Below, piece by piece: positions 29,838 to 38,772 of a DNA stretch of 64,000 nt; positions within the stretch are counted from its first letter, which is position 1; each line of letters starts with the position of its first letter. The DNA is from Blastomussa wellsi (taxonomy: Eukaryota; Cnidaria; Anthozoa; Scleractinia; Plerogyridae). The notes under the pieces are model-generated. The model saw only the letters and a list, made by a program, of their open reading frames with translations, was not told where the DNA came from and searched no databases. The translations under genes and the position numbers were made by a program. The stretch lies in the NCBI GenBank assembly GCA_947652115.1, contig OX393562.1:6782093-6846092 (forward strand), read 5' to 3'.

Positions 29838-30152
29838 ATGGAAAAAACTGTTGAATATTGGACATGTGAAATTTGTAATAAAGATTATAAATTAAATAGT
29901 AAAAAAAGTCATTTAAATTCACATAAACATATAGATAATGAAATAAAAAAAGATGAATTATGGAAAGACATTTTAGATACATTTATTCGTGATAGAATTT
30001 CAAAGATACATAAATATAATGATTATTATGGAATAGATGAAAGTGATGATGACATCAGAAATAGATCAATAAAAGATGTACAAAGAGAGGTAAGACAATC
30101 TTATCTCAGATATAATAAGTCATTTGATATGATGTTAGAACAAATGATATAA
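29838..30152 (+). CDS. C2H2 zinc-finger protein
   Basis: 104 residues. The N-terminal finger (YWTCEICNKDYKLN ... HLNSHKH) has the C-x2-C and H-x4-H spacing of a single C2H2 finger. The rest is helical, with an acidic loop (DESDDD) and DVQREVRQSYLRYNK. The finger resembles that of the AT-hook protein at 17106-17333, so both may bind element DNA or RNA. It is the rightmost gene, with its stop nine bases before the right inverted repeat. The exact function is unknown. Confidence 0.75.
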   Translation: MEKTVEYWTCEICNKDYKLNSKKSHLNSHKHIDNEIKKDELWKDILDTFIRDRISKIHKYNDYYGIDESDDDIRNRSIKDVQREVRQSYLRYNKSFDMMLEQMI

Positions 30153-30161
30153 AACAATAAT

Positions 30162-30486
30162 TCCAATACTGAAATTTAATACTTATTTATAATGGACATT
30201 ATCTATACTTCGTATAGATAATATCATTCAATTCCCCAGTTTTAACAACAGGACTAATATTCAATACTGAATTATCTAGCTAATATACAAATACTGAAAT
30301 TCAATATTGGATTTCAATATTAGATTTTAGTTTGATAATTTAGTTAAAAAATTCAGTCAAAAAATTCAGTCAAAAAATTCAGTCAAAAAATTCAGTCAAA
30401 AAATTTGCTGAAAAAATTTGCTGAAAAAATTTGCTGAAAATTAATGTGCTCGTACATGTGCTCGTACCCCCATTTCCTATACTACT
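30162..30486. repeat. right terminal inverted repeat of Element 1
   Basis: It is the reverse complement of 12987-13298 with one extra 13-bp unit (three instead of two of the tttgctgaaaaaa type) and one substitution. It contains the same 25-bp palindrome at 30198-30222. Confidence 0.95.
30198..30222. promoter_or_regulatory. 25-bp palindrome in the right inverted repeat
   Basis: Inverted 11-bp arms around ttc, identical to the copy at 13238-13262 on the other strand. It is a candidate protein-binding site; the function is inferred. Confidence 0.5.
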
Positions 30487-30492
30487 GTTAGG
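30487..30492. repeat. 6-bp target duplication, right of Element 1
   Basis: gttagg, identical to 12981-12986. Confidence 0.95.
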
Positions 30493-31188
30493 TAATTTAA
30501 AATCATTGTTGCGTTAGAAGCGTTGAACGTTTGTATTAATTTGTATCTAAGGACTTTTTTCGTTAATTATTTTCATGCGGAGAGGAAAGGCACCCAGCTT
30601 TCTTGCTCCTCCCCAAAAAAACTTGGCTCACACGTTTCACTCCCCTCCCCCCGCCCCCACCTCACTGCCTTGTAAGCTTTCGATTGTTTATAAATTTAGT
30701 CACCTATTTGGCAAACAAACAATACCGAAAGTTTTAAGCCACAATCGTTTGTTCACAAAAGCATAATAGTTCCTGTGCAACCTGCACTGGACACGTTCCA
30801 TTTTTTTTGTGCTGGCTTGAATAATATGAGGAAAATAAAACCGTATGCGTTTAGAGGATCGGAACACCTGAAAACAAATTAAAAATATGGAAACAGGGCT
30901 TGTTATTTTAATATAAAGATTATGCTGACAGATTTTCGACAGATGCAGACAAACTAATAAGATACAAAGCTCAATAATAAGCTTAAAATGAAAAACGACT
31001 TACCATGGAAAAGGAAAGCAAGTGAATCCAAAAAATCAGAAAACTCCTGACCGGTGCCAAGTTCAAAACAAAATGACTGACTTCTTTCTTCATGGACCAC
31101 TAACTAGCATCCAGTCTTCTGAGTAGACCACGTGACCGGTGCTTGATTCTCGTACACAAATAAATAAATCAGCTCGCCACACCAAAAT
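30493..31188. other. host spacer
   Basis: The first roughly 50 bp (taatttaaaatcattgttgc onward) continue the host repeat into which Element 1 inserted. The rest shows no gene. Confidence 0.5.
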
Positions 31189-31419
31189 GTAGGAATTCTT
31201 GCTAGACTAAAACATTACCTTCATTTTCTTGTGCTGAAACAAGTATATTATGCTTTGACCTATCCTTACTTAAGCTATGGGATTATTGCTTGGGGCAGTG
31301 TCAGCGATACACGAGTAAATTGTCTGCGTACCAAGGCCAAACAGGAGAAATGCCTTCGTATCACCATTTGCGCACATGTTAGGGAAAGTGCTAGTCCCTG
31401 GCCTATTACAAACTTTTAG
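31189..31419 (+). pseudogene. LINE reverse-transcriptase fragment
   Basis: An open stretch of about 75 codons contains KQVYYALTYPYLSYGII followed by AWGS, the conserved segment near the C-terminal end of the reverse-transcriptase domain in non-LTR (Jockey/RTE-type) retrotransposons. The catalytic YxDD region and endonuclease are absent, and the frame ends at 31419. It is a short dead remnant. Confidence 0.7.
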
Positions 31420-31429
31420 AAATTCTTAA

Positions 31430-31780
31430 AGTGCTACTACGACGAAAAAATGTTGTCTTGTTCTCTTTCGATTTCGATTTTGTATTTGGCAAGAATGCAC
31501 CATGCCAATTATCGCGCTTTGAGCAACGATTTCTTGTTTAAACTGTCCGCCATTACCAGTTTATTTTTGCAATATGTGAACCCAGCTGATTAGTATGCAG
31601 CAGGAGCTTTCAGAAGCAAGTTGCTGTTTTACATACCAAATATGCTGGTTTTAATACAAACGTTCAACGCTTCAAACGCAACTGATGATTTTAAATTACC
31701 TAACAGATCATACATAGTCTCTCTGACAAGAGTAAACCAAACGACAAGAGTAAAGCAAACGTTATTACCGCAGGATTGAA
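31430..31780 (-). repeat. inverted copy of the host repeat that Element 1 inserted into
   Basis: On the minus strand about 31648-31745 reads continuously through the sequences that flank Element 1: a segment like that left of 12986 (tttggttta, cagagagactatg, gatctgttagg) joined directly to a segment like that right of 30493 (taatttaaaatcat, gcgttgaacgtttgtatta). It contains one GTTAGG (cctaac at 31699-31704). It therefore represents the empty target in a second, inverted copy. Confidence 0.8.
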
Positions 31781-32593
31781 TGTCCCTAAATGACCACTAC
31801 AATCATGGCCGTAGCGTGGTTTTTCCGTCTCGGACACATATAGAAGGGGGAGGTAATCGAGCGCCGACGGCGCGAGCCAATGAGCGGGTCTGGGGGCATG
31901 CTACCCTAGAAAATTTTTACTTTTAAAGCCTTGGAAACGCCATTTCCCGTGTTTTCTAGAAGGACGTTTGATAAATCAAAACATGAAATAAATAAATAAA
32001 TATATATTTTTTTAGATTTCAGAGGTACTGACGCACCTGTGTACGTGCGTGTATGCCCTTGGTAATTCTTCGTTTTAGGTATTTAAGACAACGAATTGAA
32101 ATGTCGCAATAGAGAAACACTGTTCCACAACACTTTTTATAAAACTAATCACTGACACCTTAGACCTTATATCCTAACACGAACTTTCCTCACCAAGTTG
32201 AAGAAAATGAGGTGATTGTACGAGAACGAGCAAAAAGAGAAGGAAAAAGAACGTACAGTAAATGTATACAACATATATCCAAGTCTAATTTACATTTTTC
32301 TAATCTAATATATGCTGTCATTTTACTTGACCGTGGCGGTGGCCAACCTGAAAGGCTTTGCTACTTTGGCCACCGTTTACACATGAAAATTATTTTTTTA
32401 TGTCGCTACCTTTCCTTTTATGAATTATTTCCACTTATATTGACAGTGTAAATAATGAATTGAATTGAATTGAATACGAAAATGGTCTTTTCTACTTAGG
32501 CAATAGATTATTCGCTCTTGATTTCGTCACATTTAATTAGGCTTTTGACGATAGTGAGTGAACATGATTTAGTGACGAATGGCTTGTATTGGT

Positions 32594-33116
32594 GGTTTTC
32601 ACTGTAACACAATTAAAAACTAAATTCGAAACAATTCAGCTACAGAAGCTAAGAATTTTAGATAGCGTAGAAGTCTCAGGCCTGTGCGGTGTGCCGTTCG
32701 CGAGTTATTTCCCGAAACGTACCACACAAATTTACAAAGCTCAGTATGGAGACGCCATATTTGTGTCCTCCTGAAGTACACAAATATGGCCGCCGTGATG
32801 CCCGACAAACCGTCCGGAACTCAAGTGTACTATAATAGCGACTTCTTAGTATATCTTAAATATTTAAACTGCTGAAATCGAAAGGATAGGCTTTTTCTAA
32901 ACAAAACAGCATTGTCACGGCACTCAGCTTGATGTCAAATATGGCGGAAAACTCAAATATTCAAAATGCTCTATTTTCAAACAGAAGGGCACTATTGAGC
33001 TGGAAATGCAGAAATAGAAATGCATATTTTTAGTTCACCTTACACCTAGTGGCAACGAAAATTCAATAGGCCTAACTATTTTTTAATTCAGAATTTTATG
33101 ACGTCACACGAAAACC
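32594..33116. mobile_element. MITE-like repeat of the GGTTTTCAC family
   Basis: It begins ggttttcactg, ends tgacgtcacacgaaaacc, and contains the internal hairpin acgccatatttgtg ... cacaaatatggcc near 32747-32795. It is related to the copy at 5981-6548. Confidence 0.55.
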
Positions 33117-33300
33117 AAGAATAGATAACATTATAAATTACATTGCCGGAAAAATTTGTTACACAGGCCTGCATTCTGCACTTTGCATTGTCCACAATCT
33201 CTGTTATCATTGGCTGAGGCATACAGAAAATTCATGTTGACAACAAATAATGACACGGACTGATAGAAATTTAGCCACAGATATGCGTGCCACGGACGGA

Positions 33301-33325
33301 TGGGGGGGAGGGGGGGGAGGGGTGC
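33301..33325 (+). repeat. G-run tract
   Basis: Runs of 7, 8 and 4 G separated by single A residues. It can in principle form a G-quadruplex. It lies in host spacer DNA about 300 bp left of Element 2. Confidence 0.8.
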
Positions 33326-33621
33326 AGGAAAAAATAAAGTTCTACCGCATCCGCGGAAAGTTTAGCCCGAAATAAAGTATTACTGGATTCCGTATTTGCA
33401 TGATGGCGGAATTATCATGGCCTTTTCCTGTTTTCGGCTTCAGTCTTTAGCCTCGGCAGATAACAAAACCCCATTCAACAATTGTCAAAACCAACTATTT
33501 GTATTTCAGCTTGTTTGATTGGCACGAAAACAAGCTTTACGGTAAAGGTTCGTAAACGGAAGAAGTTCTCAGTAATTAAGCAATAGACCACACTTTCTAT
33601 GGGTTTATAGGGGTAATAACC

Positions 33622-33627
33622 CACGCG
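33622..33627. repeat. 6-bp target duplication, left of Element 2
   Basis: cacgcg, identical to 48504-48509. Confidence 0.95.
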
Positions 33628-33773
33628 ACACACATAATACTGGGTGGTTCTGGACCACAAAAAATTTCCCTTTTGCTGGCATTGCATACCCGGCTCCAAC
33701 TTGTCGCCGGGTATGCAAAGCCAGCAAAAGGGAAATTTTTTGTGGTCCAGAGACCACCCAGTATTATGTGTGT
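33628..33773. repeat. 146-bp terminal hairpin, left end
   Basis: The outer part of the inverted repeat is itself a palindrome. Arms of roughly 66 bp (acacacataatactgggtgg ... gcatacccggc and its inverse gccgggtatgc ... ccacccagtattatgtgtgt) surround a short centre, tccaacttgtc. Small asymmetries between arms (ttctgg versus ccagaga) show it is not a perfect copy. Such foldback ends recall parvovirus termini. Confidence 0.95.
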
Positions 33774-33860
33774 GGAATGAACATGGCAAAAACCACTGCG
33801 CATAAGAGGAGGCTGCACGCCTTCAAATGGAAAACGGGGGCACAGCGCGGCCACAAAATC
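33628..33860. repeat. left terminal inverted repeat of Element 2
   Basis: 233 bp, identical by eye to the reverse complement of 48271-48503. Weaker similarity (ggcaactttcaaggaaaca versus ggcaactttcaatgaaaca) continues about 25 bp further in. Confidence 0.97.
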
Positions 33861-33941
33861 GGAAAGGCAACTTTCAAGGAAACATTTAAGCATCGGTGTG
33901 CACAATTTTTAATTGAATAAAAAATTCACAATTTATATATC

Positions 33942-34616
33942 ATGGTTGTGCTCACAATAACCGCGACAAAGAACCCGATCACTGTGTTTTTTGAAAAAAC
34001 AATTCCAGAAGCGAAAAGTGTTTCATTGCTGTCATGCACGCTTCCAAATTCGTGGTATAATTTGAAAAATAAAGGGGAAATATTTTTGAAAAAAGATATC
34101 AACAAAATACTTTTAAAAATTGAATTACCCCCAGGGCACTATTCAGCAAAAAATCTGAAGAAAAAAATAGATGAAAAGGTTGAAACAACAATTATAAAAA
34201 TTCCGATTGAATTAAATTCACCTTTCGGACAAATGGAAATAAATAAAGAAGAAATTCAAACTCTTGAATTCAATGAACCTCTGACCAATTTTCTCGGGCT
34301 TCCAAAGTCAAGTTTTTCTTTCAACCATATTATTGTCAAGAAGTTTGCTTCTCCAGACAAATATTTTGTTTACTGTGATTTGGTTGGCTCTGAACGCAAT
34401 CTGGAAAACGGGAAACGGTCAAAGTTGATTTCAATTTTTGATATAAAGGGGAATCCTTTTGAAAACGTTTATTATAAAAATGATGCTATTTTCAGACAAC
34501 GTGAAGCAAGCACTGGACAACATGTAAACAGTGTCACGCTTGAGGTTAAAGATGAAAATGGAAAATTGTTCGATTTCCGCGGGGAAAAAATAAATTTTGT
34601 TTTGCGGATAGATTGA
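33942..34616 (+). CDS. mCP: penton-like minor capsid protein
   Basis: 224 residues, predicted single jelly-roll vertex protein. It shares with the Element 1 penton the PxxWYNL/strand-rich N-terminal half, a TNFLGLPKSSF segment in the position of NELIGFEK, and a C-terminal VNSVTLEVKDENGKLFDF strand pair in the position of ISSIRIHITDGKRRLINL. It is read rightward as the first gene after the left inverted repeat. The promoter-like aataaaaaattcacaattt stretch before the ATG resembles that before 40699. No interruptions are seen. Confidence 0.75.
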   Translation: MVVLTITATKNPITVFFEKTIPEAKSVSLLSCTLPNSWYNLKNKGEIFLKKDINKILLKIELPPGHYSAKNLKKKIDEKVETTIIKIPIELNSPFGQMEINKEEIQTLEFNEPLTNFLGLPKSSFSFNHIIVKKFASPDKYFVYCDLVGSERNLENGKRSKLISIFDIKGNPFENVYYKNDAIFRQREASTGQHVNSVTLEVKDENGKLFDFRGEKINFVLRID

Positions 34617-34642
34617 TTGTGACAAGTTTTTTTTTCTGAGGT

Positions 34643-34768
34643 TCACCCAGCTTCCGCTTCAAGCATCGCCTCAACAACTTGTTGGGTTATCTGTCTGACA
34701 TCTTTCTGCCAAACGGGTGTGGAAAATTCTTCCAGAATAACGAAAATCATGTGAAATATCGTGATCAT
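34643..34768 (-). CDS. small 41-residue protein, short hydrophobic N-terminus
   Basis: The frame runs from ATG 34768 to TGA 34645-34643. The N-terminus is hydrophobic (MITIFHMIFVILEEF), followed by an amphipathic helix-like tail (TPVWQKDVRQITQQVVEAML). It fits the gap downstream of the late-domain gene on the same strand and has good codon character. No family is firmly recognised. Confidence 0.45.
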   Translation of the reverse strand: MITIFHMIFVILEEFSTPVWQKDVRQITQQVVEAMLEAEAG

Positions 34769-34839
34769 TGTATATTCAGTAAACATTTAATTGCGTTTTT
34801 CAAAAATCAGAGAGAATTTTTTGTTTTTTCCTTCAAAGT

Positions 34840-35502
34840 TCAGTTCAAATTTGCGCTGGACCCCGTCAGTTTTTTTCGAAACTCTTCTCGAATCTCTTTT
34901 TTTATTTTTTCAATATCAGGATATGGTGGAGGTGACTCGGACGGTTTTTTGACGAACTTTGATCGCAAAGCCTCTTTAAGTTGCCGATATTTTTGAATTT
35001 CACTTGAAATTTTTTGGAATTCAGAGTCTGAAACACTGTTGTCATTCAGAGCTTTTGACACATAACTGTTTATCGTGTCATGTTTTGCAAGGGCAAGAGC
35101 ATGAATTTTAGTATGTTTGTCGGCTTTTCTTTCAAGCTTTTTGTTCAAGACAACCAGACCTGTGGAAGCAAAACCTGAAAGGCCCGCAATTGCCGCAATT
35201 GGAGCACCAATCACAATGCCGACCCCAGTGAGAGAAGTTGCAAAGGCTGTGGAAGACAGGCCGGCTGACAAAACCCCGAGAGAAGCCGCGGAATAGTGAA
35301 TCACTTTCCGAGCTTTTTTGTATTTTTTCAAAACAAGTCTGTAATGTTCGGCCTGATCGGCAATTTCTTTTTCAATTTTGCTTATCGCAGTAAGCCGGAA
35401 ATTCTCGGCATTTGTTGTTTCAGCAGGGTCGTTTGGATACAATCTGCTTTGTGTTTCAACCTCATCCGGAGGAGCGCTCGGCAAAACAGGTGATGAATAC
35501 AT
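34840..35502 (-). CDS. membrane-hairpin protein with PSAP and PPPY late domains
   Basis: 220 residues from ATG 35502 (MYSSPVLPSAPPDEV). PSAP at 8-11 matches the P(T/S)AP motif that binds Tsg101, and PPPY near the C-terminus (ESPPPYPDIEKI) matches the PPxY motif that binds Nedd4-type ligases. Between them lie a coiled-coil-like region and a Gly/Ala-rich hydrophobic hairpin (LGVLSAGLSSTAFATSLTGV, then GIVIGAPIAAIAGLSGFAST) suited to membrane insertion. In enveloped viruses, paired late domains recruit ESCRT for budding or membrane scission. I infer a membrane/egress role. Transcribed leftward, diverging from the 576-residue gene at 35588. Confidence 0.75.
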   Translation of the reverse strand: MYSSPVLPSAPPDEVETQSRLYPNDPAETTNAENFRLTAISKIEKEIADQAEHYRLVLKKYKKARKVIHYSAASLGVLSAGLSSTAFATSLTGVGIVIGAPIAAIAGLSGFASTGLVVLNKKLERKADKHTKIHALALAKHDTINSYVSKALNDNSVSDSEFQKISSEIQKYRQLKEALRSKFVKKPSESPPPYPDIEKIKKEIREEFRKKLTGSSANLN

Positions 35503-35587
35503 TTTGTATTGAACACAAAAATAATGGAAAACGATTTTATTTTGTTCCGTGCAATTTTTCAATTGAAAAATAACAGGGAAAAAGAAA

Positions 35588-37318
35588 ATGAACATATGGA
35601 AAACCGCAAACAAACAAGATTCTGTTGCGTATGACTATCTCGAAAAACTTGCGCAGTCTGACAGCTCCACAAATGCAAAGCTTGCGCAAGCCAAGGCGTG
35701 GGCGACTTTTTCTGCACGTTTCCCGAGGGCTGACAAAAGCAAATTTGAAGCCCAGGTATTTTTTGCACCGGACAACACAGCAACAGCCGAAATATTTTTC
35801 AAAGAGGGACCCGACAGTCTACAAAGTGTATTCGGATCAGATCGCAAATATTGGAGCGCAGAAATGAAAAGAGCTCTGGGTTTGGTTGAAGTTGGCGGTT
35901 TTCCTTTCCAACTGACGCCACGCCCAGAAAAAAGTTCACTGGCGGTTCCAGCAGTTCCATTCGAAGAAGCTGCACCGAGTTTGAAAAAAATATTCAACAA
36001 AGCAATCAAAATTTATGTCACCCCTGACCAGTATTTTACAACAAAGTTTAGAGAGATATTTACCAAGGAACAACCGAAATTCGAAACGTCAAAGCCCGCG
36101 AAAAAATGGCTGGCGAGGCCAGATATGTCTTTCTGGGAACAGCAGCTGAACTTTGCAGTGTGGTGCGCGACAACAGGCTGCGGAATATCTCGAGAAGTAT
36201 TTGACAAAGACAGCACGCTGAAGCTGCCGCCACAGGTACGAGCGTTTTACATCTTTCACGTGTACTTTACGGTTCGCCGCATCCTATTTCAGCTCGGAGG
36301 TATCCAAAGCTTTAGCGCATTGCCGGGTGATCCAACATGGAGTCAGTTTAACAACAAATATGACGAAGCTTCTTATAAAAGATTATGTGCTGAGTTCAAA
36401 GTTCCTTCATCAACCGATTTTCGGTTTACAATAGGGCCGAACCACGGGCTAGGAAGCGTTTATATTTATTGCCACGATCCTTTCATCCTGAACGTGCCCT
36501 ATCCATCAGCAAAAGCAAAATTCGATGATGAAGATCCAAGGGCGTCAGAAAAGGGAATATCAGTTTGTTTCATAAGAAATGATGCAGCTGAAGAGCAATT
36601 CAACTGGTTCGCACCAAAAACCACAACAGGTTTGACCCAGGCAGGTTTGTCGAGAATAAACCAGTCGATTGAAGCATTTGTGTATTGCATCTTAGGTGCG
36701 CAAGTAAACGTCCGCAGCAGCATTCTGGGGGCGGGAGGCAGAGCAAAGGAGGCCCAGACCGAGTTTCTTGTCCTGGTTGAAGACGCAGTGAGGCAGCCCG
36801 ACCTGGCAAAGAGCGTGCAGCGTTACCAGCTGGCGGTGGACGAGGCAAAAGTGCGGTTGAACCTTGCTGTGTGCCCGGGCGCTTGGTTGATGCCAGGCCG
36901 CATGGTTATCAACACAGAAAGCACGGTTGGTTACAACAACCAGCTCAAACAAGCGATTCCGGGTATGAAGCTGGGGGTCAACGACGGGGCAAACAAAAAC
37001 ACAAAAAAAGCTGCCCTTCAGCACATGGATGGCGGGAAATCAAAAATAAACCGGCCAAACAGCCATCCTTCGAACCCAATTCACAAAGCGGCCACAGCTG
37101 AAAGCAAAAAAGATTTGAAACCTGTTGCACCGACAACACAAGAGTCTGCACAAACGCAAGTGCACGAAGAAGAACGAGTGCCAATGGCTGGCTCGGGAAG
37201 TGATTCTCATGACAAGAACAAAATTCTTCTGATTGTTGGCTTTGTTGCAATTGCAGGTTTGTTGTTTTTGGCATTCTATCCCGAAGAAGATGAAGATGAA
37301 AGTGAAAGTGAAAATTAA
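35588..37318 (+). CDS. conserved Maverick protein of unknown function, C-terminal membrane anchor
   Basis: 576 residues. It contains phrases conserved in animal Mavericks as I recall (ARPDMSFWEQQLNFAVWCAT, RINQSIEAFVYCILGAQVNV, VQRYQLAVDEAKVRLNLAV), but no characterised domain is recognised. A Lys/Pro/Ser-rich linker (about 470-540) leads to one hydrophobic helix near the C-terminus (ILLIVGFVAIAGLLFLAFY) and an acidic tail (PEEDEDESESEN). This arrangement suggests a single-pass anchored virion or membrane protein. Its stop TAA overlaps the stop of the convergent gene in a shared TTAA at 37315-37318. No interruptions are seen. Confidence 0.75.
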   Translation: MNIWKTANKQDSVAYDYLEKLAQSDSSTNAKLAQAKAWATFSARFPRADKSKFEAQVFFAPDNTATAEIFFKEGPDSLQSVFGSDRKYWSAEMKRALGLVEVGGFPFQLTPRPEKSSLAVPAVPFEEAAPSLKKIFNKAIKIYVTPDQYFTTKFREIFTKEQPKFETSKPAKKWLARPDMSFWEQQLNFAVWCATTGCGISREVFDKDSTLKLPPQVRAFYIFHVYFTVRRILFQLGGIQSFSALPGDPTWSQFNNKYDEASYKRLCAEFKVPSSTDFRFTIGPNHGLGSVYIYCHDPFILNVPYPSAKAKFDDEDPRASEKGISVCFIRNDAAEEQFNWFAPKTTTGLTQAGLSRINQSIEAFVYCILGAQVNVRSSILGAGGRAKEAQTEFLVLVEDAVRQPDLAKSVQRYQLAVDEAKVRLNLAVCPGAWLMPGRMVINTESTVGYNNQLKQAIPGMKLGVNDGANKNTKKAALQHMDGGKSKINRPNSHPSNPIHKAATAESKKDLKPVAPTTQESAQTQVHEEERVPMAGSGSDSHDKNKILLIVGFVAIAGLLFLAFYPEEDEDESESEN

Positions 37319-38715
37319 CGATTCTTTTTGACATAGCCTTCAACCAGAAAGGCCACAACAGCCAAAATCAGGATCCATGTGTGCTCAGCAAGAAAACCGA
37401 TAGCCTCGCCAGCAGTTTTGAAAAGAAAAGAAACCATCGTCCCAATGAGGCCCGGAAGGATGCCTGCCATTTTTTTGCCGAGGTCTTTCAGCTCGGTTCC
37501 CAATTTTTTGGCCACTTCTTTCAAATTGTTTCCAATGAGATCAATGAGAGAAACAATCAATGCGCTCGCAGAAAGAACGACCGCTGTCAAAGTCAAACCG
37601 TGTTTTTTGAAGATCTCTTTTATGCGCTCACGCAATGGCTTGGCTCTTTCTCTTTCGTCAATCTGCGTTTCTAGCCGGCCAAGTTCGTCTTGTCTTTCTG
37701 CAATTCTTTCTCTGACTGATTCTTTTTCAGAATTTGAAGCGTTCTCATCATCGATGATTCTCTGGTCTTCTTCATTTTTGCGTTTGAGTTCGGCAGCATG
37801 TTCTTTTAATTCATCTTCTCTTTTGGTTGTGTTGAGTCTTTCTTCAAGATAGTTTCTTTCTTTTTCTTTTGCGGCGAGTCTTGCTCTGCCTTTGTCAACT
37901 TTTGCCTTCTCTTTTTCAAAGTTTTTTAGTATTTTATCAAAAACAGCCAACTCTTTTTTTCTCGTTTTTAAATCATCTTCATAATTTTTTCTCAGTCGCT
38001 TCAGTTCCTGCGTTTTTGTCTCTATTTCAATGCTCGAACCATGCTCATTTTGAATTGCATCAAGCTGTGCTTGATTTTGATTAATTTTGGTTCTCAGATT
38101 TTGCATATCTTTTTCTGCTATTTCTTTTTGTGCGACAAGTCTTTGTTCCTGTTCGAGTTGTTTTTCAGATTCTCTTAGTCTTCGTCTTTCTTCTCTGATA
38201 TTTTCTCTTTCTTGATCGATAATTGATTCAGCTGTGGGACCGAGTTTGTCTTGGAAGGTATCAACAAAGCTTTTAATAAAATCAGAATCATCATCTTTTA
38301 AAATCTTATACGTTCCTCCTCTTTTCCCAGTTGCAACAATTTTTCCTTTATTTTCCTCCTTTCCCCGTCTTATATGCAACCCCTCAATATCTGCTTGTGG
38401 GAACCTTCTTTTAATCATATCAACAGCTTTTTTCATTTTTTGTCTGAGATAGCTTTCACTTAAAAGTTTGTCTATTGAATCATCATTCAACAAAGGAGTT
38501 TCTTCTGTGTAAGAAGTGTCAGGCAGCCCACTCTGTTCGTGTCGCATATTTTGCATTTCATGTTGTTCAGCACCATGGTTTGGTGTTGATGCGGAATAGG
38601 GTTGGGAAGGCTGGGTTATATTGACCTCTTCTTCATCGTCATCTTCATCGTCTTTTTCGTCAAGTTTTTCATCAAGTTCAGGGTTATCGTGCCCAAAAAA
38701 TCCACCTTTCGCCAT
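37315..38715 (-). CDS. long coiled-coil protein with C-terminal membrane segments
   Basis: 466 residues from ATG 38715 (MAKGGFFGHDNPELDEK); longer frames upstream lie inside the divergently read capsid gene and are rejected. Residues 10-35 are strongly acidic, 65-80 contain a dileucine-like SYTEETPLLNDD, and 115-140 hold KIVATGKRGGTYKILK. A long Glu/Lys/Arg/Gln coiled coil spans about 165-355, followed by hydrophobic segments at about 374-394, 417-435 and 446-460 and a basic end (YVKKNR). A comparable coil-plus-anchor protein is common in cnidarian Mavericks as I recall. It is probably a membrane-tethered structural protein; function unknown. Confidence 0.75.
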   Translation of the reverse strand: MAKGGFFGHDNPELDEKLDEKDDEDDDEEEVNITQPSQPYSASTPNHGAEQHEMQNMRHEQSGLPDTSYTEETPLLNDDSIDKLLSESYLRQKMKKAVDMIKRRFPQADIEGLHIRRGKEENKGKIVATGKRGGTYKILKDDDSDFIKSFVDTFQDKLGPTAESIIDQERENIREERRRLRESEKQLEQEQRLVAQKEIAEKDMQNLRTKINQNQAQLDAIQNEHGSSIEIETKTQELKRLRKNYEDDLKTRKKELAVFDKILKNFEKEKAKVDKGRARLAAKEKERNYLEERLNTTKREDELKEHAAELKRKNEEDQRIIDDENASNSEKESVRERIAERQDELGRLETQIDERERAKPLRERIKEIFKKHGLTLTAVVLSASALIVSLIDLIGNNLKEVAKKLGTELKDLGKKMAGILPGLIGTMVSFLFKTAGEAIGFLAEHTWILILAVVAFLVEGYVKKNR

Positions 38716-38772
38716 TGCGAAATATATCTTGAATATTTTTTCATTTAAATAAAATAAAGTGCTTTCAAATAG
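38716..38772. promoter_or_regulatory. divergent promoter-like region, coiled-coil gene and MCP
   Basis: A 57-bp spacer between divergent start codons contains gaatattttttcatttaaat and aaataaag, close to the TTGAAAA/TTTCA-type words found before many Element 2 genes. Confidence 0.4.

Larger units (their letters stand above)
12987..30486. mobile_element. Element 1: Maverick/Polinton (adintovirus-like), 17.5 kb
   Basis: The boundaries are set by inverted ends (agtagtatagg...cctatactact) and a GTTAGG duplication. The left 13 kb is transcribed leftward (polymerase, zinc protein, nuclease, integrase, PLA2-like, protease, capsid genes) and the right part mostly rightward (ATPase, fiber, membrane protein). 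It is far richer in A and T than Element 2. Two genes are broken: integrase by a stop codon and the VLTF3-like factor by a frameshift, so this copy is unlikely to be autonomous now. The inverted repeats are almost identical, so insertion was not ancient. Confidence 0.97.

Noticed and set aside
33475..33905. Open frames across the left end of Element 2 and the matching frames at 48244-48622
   Set aside because: They cross the element boundary and arise from the terminal hairpin; the same peptide appears at both ends only because the ends are inverted repeats.
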